Assembly: GCA_036898135.1 (NCBI GenBank)
Contig: CM072526.1
Coordinates: 55,380,329-55,444,328 of the forward strand
Source: Oncomelania hupensis
Lineage: Eukaryota > Mollusca > Gastropoda > Littorinimorpha > Pomatiopsidae
Direction of reading: 5' to 3'
Length of the DNA stretch: 64,000 nucleotides
Made by a program: the position numbers and the translations under genes. Within the stretch, counting starts at the first letter, position 1; the number at the start of each line of letters is the position of its first letter. The notes below the pieces were generated by a model. The model saw only the letters and a program-made list of their open reading frames with translations. It was not told the origin of the DNA and did not search any database. Positions 61,390 through 64,000 of the stretch are shown piece after piece.

Positions 61390-61968
61390 CATTGGGCTGC
61401 CCATAGAGGCCCACATTAAATACAAACTGTCCGTACTGTGCCACAATTTCATCTCTGGAACCTGCCCTTCATATCTGCTGTCTGTCTATGTCCCTTCTTG
61501 CACTCTTCGCTCTTCTTCTGACTCTCGCACACTCTGCATGCAAAAAACTAACACCAAAATGTACAGAGAATGGGCATTCACCTATTGTGCACCCAGACAA
61601 TGGAACACTCTTCTAGCCAACATCAGACACAAGCGGACCACACCCTCATTCAAGCAAGCTCTAAAATCTCACCTCTTCAAACTCTACTATCCTGACTAAA
61701 TCCTTCATTCTATAGACCCTAGCCCCAACACATATTTGTTCTGCTTTTGGCTATGATTTTGTTGTGATTGTGATGACATGTTTGCAGAAGGTTAACTTTA
61801 TGTGTTGTCGGATTTTGCATGTGGGTTTTTCTCATTGTATAATTTCTAATGCAATATTGTAAGTTGTTTCATGTTTGTTTCTTTCTTTACAGGTAAAGCG
61901 CTATGCACTTGTCTATAAAAAGACAAGTAATAGCACTATATAAATGTCCATTATTATATTATTATTAT
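61390..61968 (+). mobile_element. 5'-truncated L2/CR1-type LINE 3' end
   Basis: A frame to 61699 has the C-terminal RT-ORF blocks ('LPIEAHIKYKLSVLCHNFISG', 'SVYVPSCTLRSS', 'SFKQALKSHLFK'). The tail 'gtaaagcgctatgcac..agcactatataaa' and (ATT)n lies at 61895-61968. Same superfamily as 1430 and 4299. Confidence 0.85.
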
Positions 61969-61969
61969 G

Positions 61970-62767
61970 CAGGACAATGCGACGCGACATATGTTCTCAC
62001 CGCCTGACCATTCGTCTTCTGCTTTTGGTGGCGAGCTGGACTACATTGTCGGCAGACATTTTATGCAAGTTAGTGGCAGTGACTTGCAGAGAGTGTTGTG
62101 GCACTAATAGCTGGCAAACCGGTTTACTATCAACACGCTTCATCGTCTTTTTATGTCCCTCTTTCAAGGGATAAATGAAAATAACAGTTCAGGTCGGGTC
62201 GTATGGTCAATGGCGTGGCCGAGGGGTGGGAGTCAAATACTCCGTTCGGCTACACAAAGTTGACTGCTGGTGATAATTGAGTTGTAAAAGATTTGTTACC
62301 TACAATTGATGTGAACGGTATTAATAGTTATCATCAATATCATAACGCTACAGGGACATTTCACTATCACCATCTCAAAAATTCTGTCAAACCGTAAATT
62401 AACCAACCAATGACAATCATAATGAATGAATGAAAGAAGACTGAAGTTTATCATCAACACACACCAGTAGATTAAAACCTGGGTCATCGACCAACGCTCT
62501 ACCACTAAGCTTCAGTGGTGAGTCAAGCATGAAGAATTCCCACAATTGTGCCAAGTTGTGTTGTGTGTCAGTACTATACTGTCTTGTGTAGTATTATGTA
62601 GTATTGTTATGTTAATGTGATGAATAAAAATTGATGCAACAACAACAACAAAGTAGTATTGTAGTGTTGTATCAGGTTACATTGAAGTGTTATTTTGATG
62701 TATTATGTTACACTGTGTTGTATGTCAATGTGTGAACTGTATTGTATTGTGCTCTATCACATTATGT
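61970..62767. other. Region upstream of RRS1 exons, no gene seen
   Basis: A weak tRNA-like stretch on the minus strand at about 62460-62517 ('tagtggtagagcgttggtcg') may be a SINE head. 62570-62760 has loose 'gtagtattgtagtgttgta' repeats. The missing RRS1 N-terminal exon was not found here. Confidence 0.45.
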
Positions 62768-62888
62768 TTATTGAGGTCTAGTCTGTGTCGCATACATTCC
62801 ATCATAACGGACTTTAAGATCCTGACGCTCATGTCCTAGACAGGTGAGTGCCGGTGACAAGAACACATCCAGCATGAACCTAGGTCAG
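62768..62888 (+). mobile_element. SINE fragment
   Basis: Closely matches 59398-59515 of the SINE at 59266 ('gaggtctagtctgtgtcgca', 'gacaagaacacaycc'); head and tail are missing. Confidence 0.8.
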
Positions 62889-62934
62889 ATTTCCGCGGAT
62901 GATTTGACCCCTGACTATATTATGTATCAATGTG

Positions 62935-64000
62935 TGTCCTCCCACCTCCTTTTCTGTCTTCTTCTTCTGCCTCCTTGCACTGTGCCTTGCAGGATGGTCT
63001 TTGCAAGGCTTGATGCTCTGGTGATGTGGCCATACCATCAGAGTTCCGTTTCTTCACCACTGTGAGCATGTCATCATGTTGTCCAATGGCTTGTGTGATG
63101 GTCTGTCGGATTTCGTCGTTGGTGATGTGCTGGGTATAGGAAATGTTCCAGAAGTCTACTGTAGCACCTCATCTCCATGCTTTGTATTCTTCATTGGAGA
63201 TCTGCTGTGAGGGTCCATGTTTCGCAAGCGTATAGGAAGATGGAGATGACAAGGGCGCATAGCAGTCTTACCTTGGAATGTATATTGATGGTCCTGTCCT
63301 TCCAAATTGGCTTCAACCTCGCCATGGCAGCAGTTGTTTGTGCGATCCTGGAGAGGACTTCCTGTCGGGACCCATTGTCTGATACAATGGCTCCTAAATA
63401 TTTGTAGCTATGCACTATGTTGATATATTGGCCTTGGATTTTGATGTCCATGTTGATGCCATTGGTGTTGTTGTCATCATTTGGGTCTTCTCTGCACTTG
63501 TTTCTATTCCATAGGCTCTGGAGGTGGTGTCAAGTCTACGTACCAGCTGTTCAAGTTCTTGTTCCTCTCCAGCCAATCCATCAATGTCATCCGCAAATTA
63601 GAGATTGGAGATTGCTTTACCCTTCATGCTGAGTGTGCCTTCGTGATCTGCAAGGTCATTTGACATGATGCATTCCAGGAAGATGTTTAAGAGTGTTGGA
63701 GATAGTAGGCATCCTCGACACATGCCGATTGTTGTTCTGAACCGCTTCCTGATGGTGCTGTTGTGGAGGACTGCACTGGTAGCCTTGTCATACATGCTTG
63801 TGATTACTTCAATAATCTTAGGGCTGATGTTGTACACTCTCAAGGTTGCCCACAGAGCTGCATGTCAGACTCAATCAATGCTTTCCTGAAGTCTGTAAAC
63901 ACATGATATATATGTTGTTGGTGATGTAGGTATTTCTCACACATTATTCTGAGGTTAAAAATCTCAGTGGTACACCGCCCTGCCCTGAATCCTGCTTATT
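62935..64000 (-). mobile_element. GGATA-tail EN-RT LINE, running off the window
   Basis: Minus-strand match to the 40622-43956 element from the C-terminal region (62935) through '[21 protein letters not shown]' (63451-63191) and 'GVRQGC'-equivalent 'GMCRGCLLSP', with frameshifts and substitutions. The 3'-most end and tail are missing on the left; the 5' part continues beyond 64000. Confidence 0.88.

Overview
This window is nuclear DNA from a multicellular eukaryote, most likely a mollusc or another lophotrochozoan. It has small exons of about 100-300 bp with GT-AG introns, a very high density of minisatellites, and several non-LTR retrotransposon (LINE) families of kinds common in gastropods and bivalves. 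There are no operons, rRNA genes or prokaryotic signals. Species identity cannot be settled from the sequence.

Three genes can be built exon by exon with consistent splice phases. (1) On the plus strand, 4027-33672 holds 13 exons giving about 815 residues, the C-terminal part of a large protein that starts outside the window or in exons not recognised. I do not firmly recognise it; a TRANK1-like (TPR/ankyrin helicase-type) C-terminus is only a guess. It ends in an RG-rich tail. (2) On the minus strand, 53124 down to 39307 holds eight exons giving a complete 553-residue FAD-dependent amine oxidase with a signal peptide, an acidic/lysine-rich tail and a C-terminal KDEL, which suggests an ER-lumen oxidase. 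(3) On the minus strand, 61168 down to 57844 holds the last four exons of RRS1, the ribosome-biogenesis factor; its N-terminal exon or exons lie beyond the window or were not found. Genes 1 and 2 converge; genes 2 and 3 lie in tandem.

The rest is mostly mobile or tandemly repeated DNA. LINE material includes a near full-length L2/CR1-type element (4299-7912), a near full-length EN-RT element with a GGATA-type tail (40622-43956, 9-bp target duplication, inside a satellite), six further fragments of that family, and CR1-type relics, one of which is split by a younger CR1-like insertion with a 7-bp target duplication. There are also several TIR elements, SINE-like pieces and a dispersed repeat of about 570 bp of unknown class.

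The most unusual signal is that the minisatellites in gene 1 are built on its own splice sites. At exons 2, 4 and 8 the repeat unit begins exactly at the 5' splice site and regenerates it in each unit. At exons 3 and 10 the unit carries the 3' splice site. At exon 8 the unit is 57 bp and keeps frame, so use of downstream donors would add 19-residue repeats. A second notable structure is a perfect 134-bp inverted repeat that places an antisense copy of the end of exon 7, including its splice donor, in the preceding intron.
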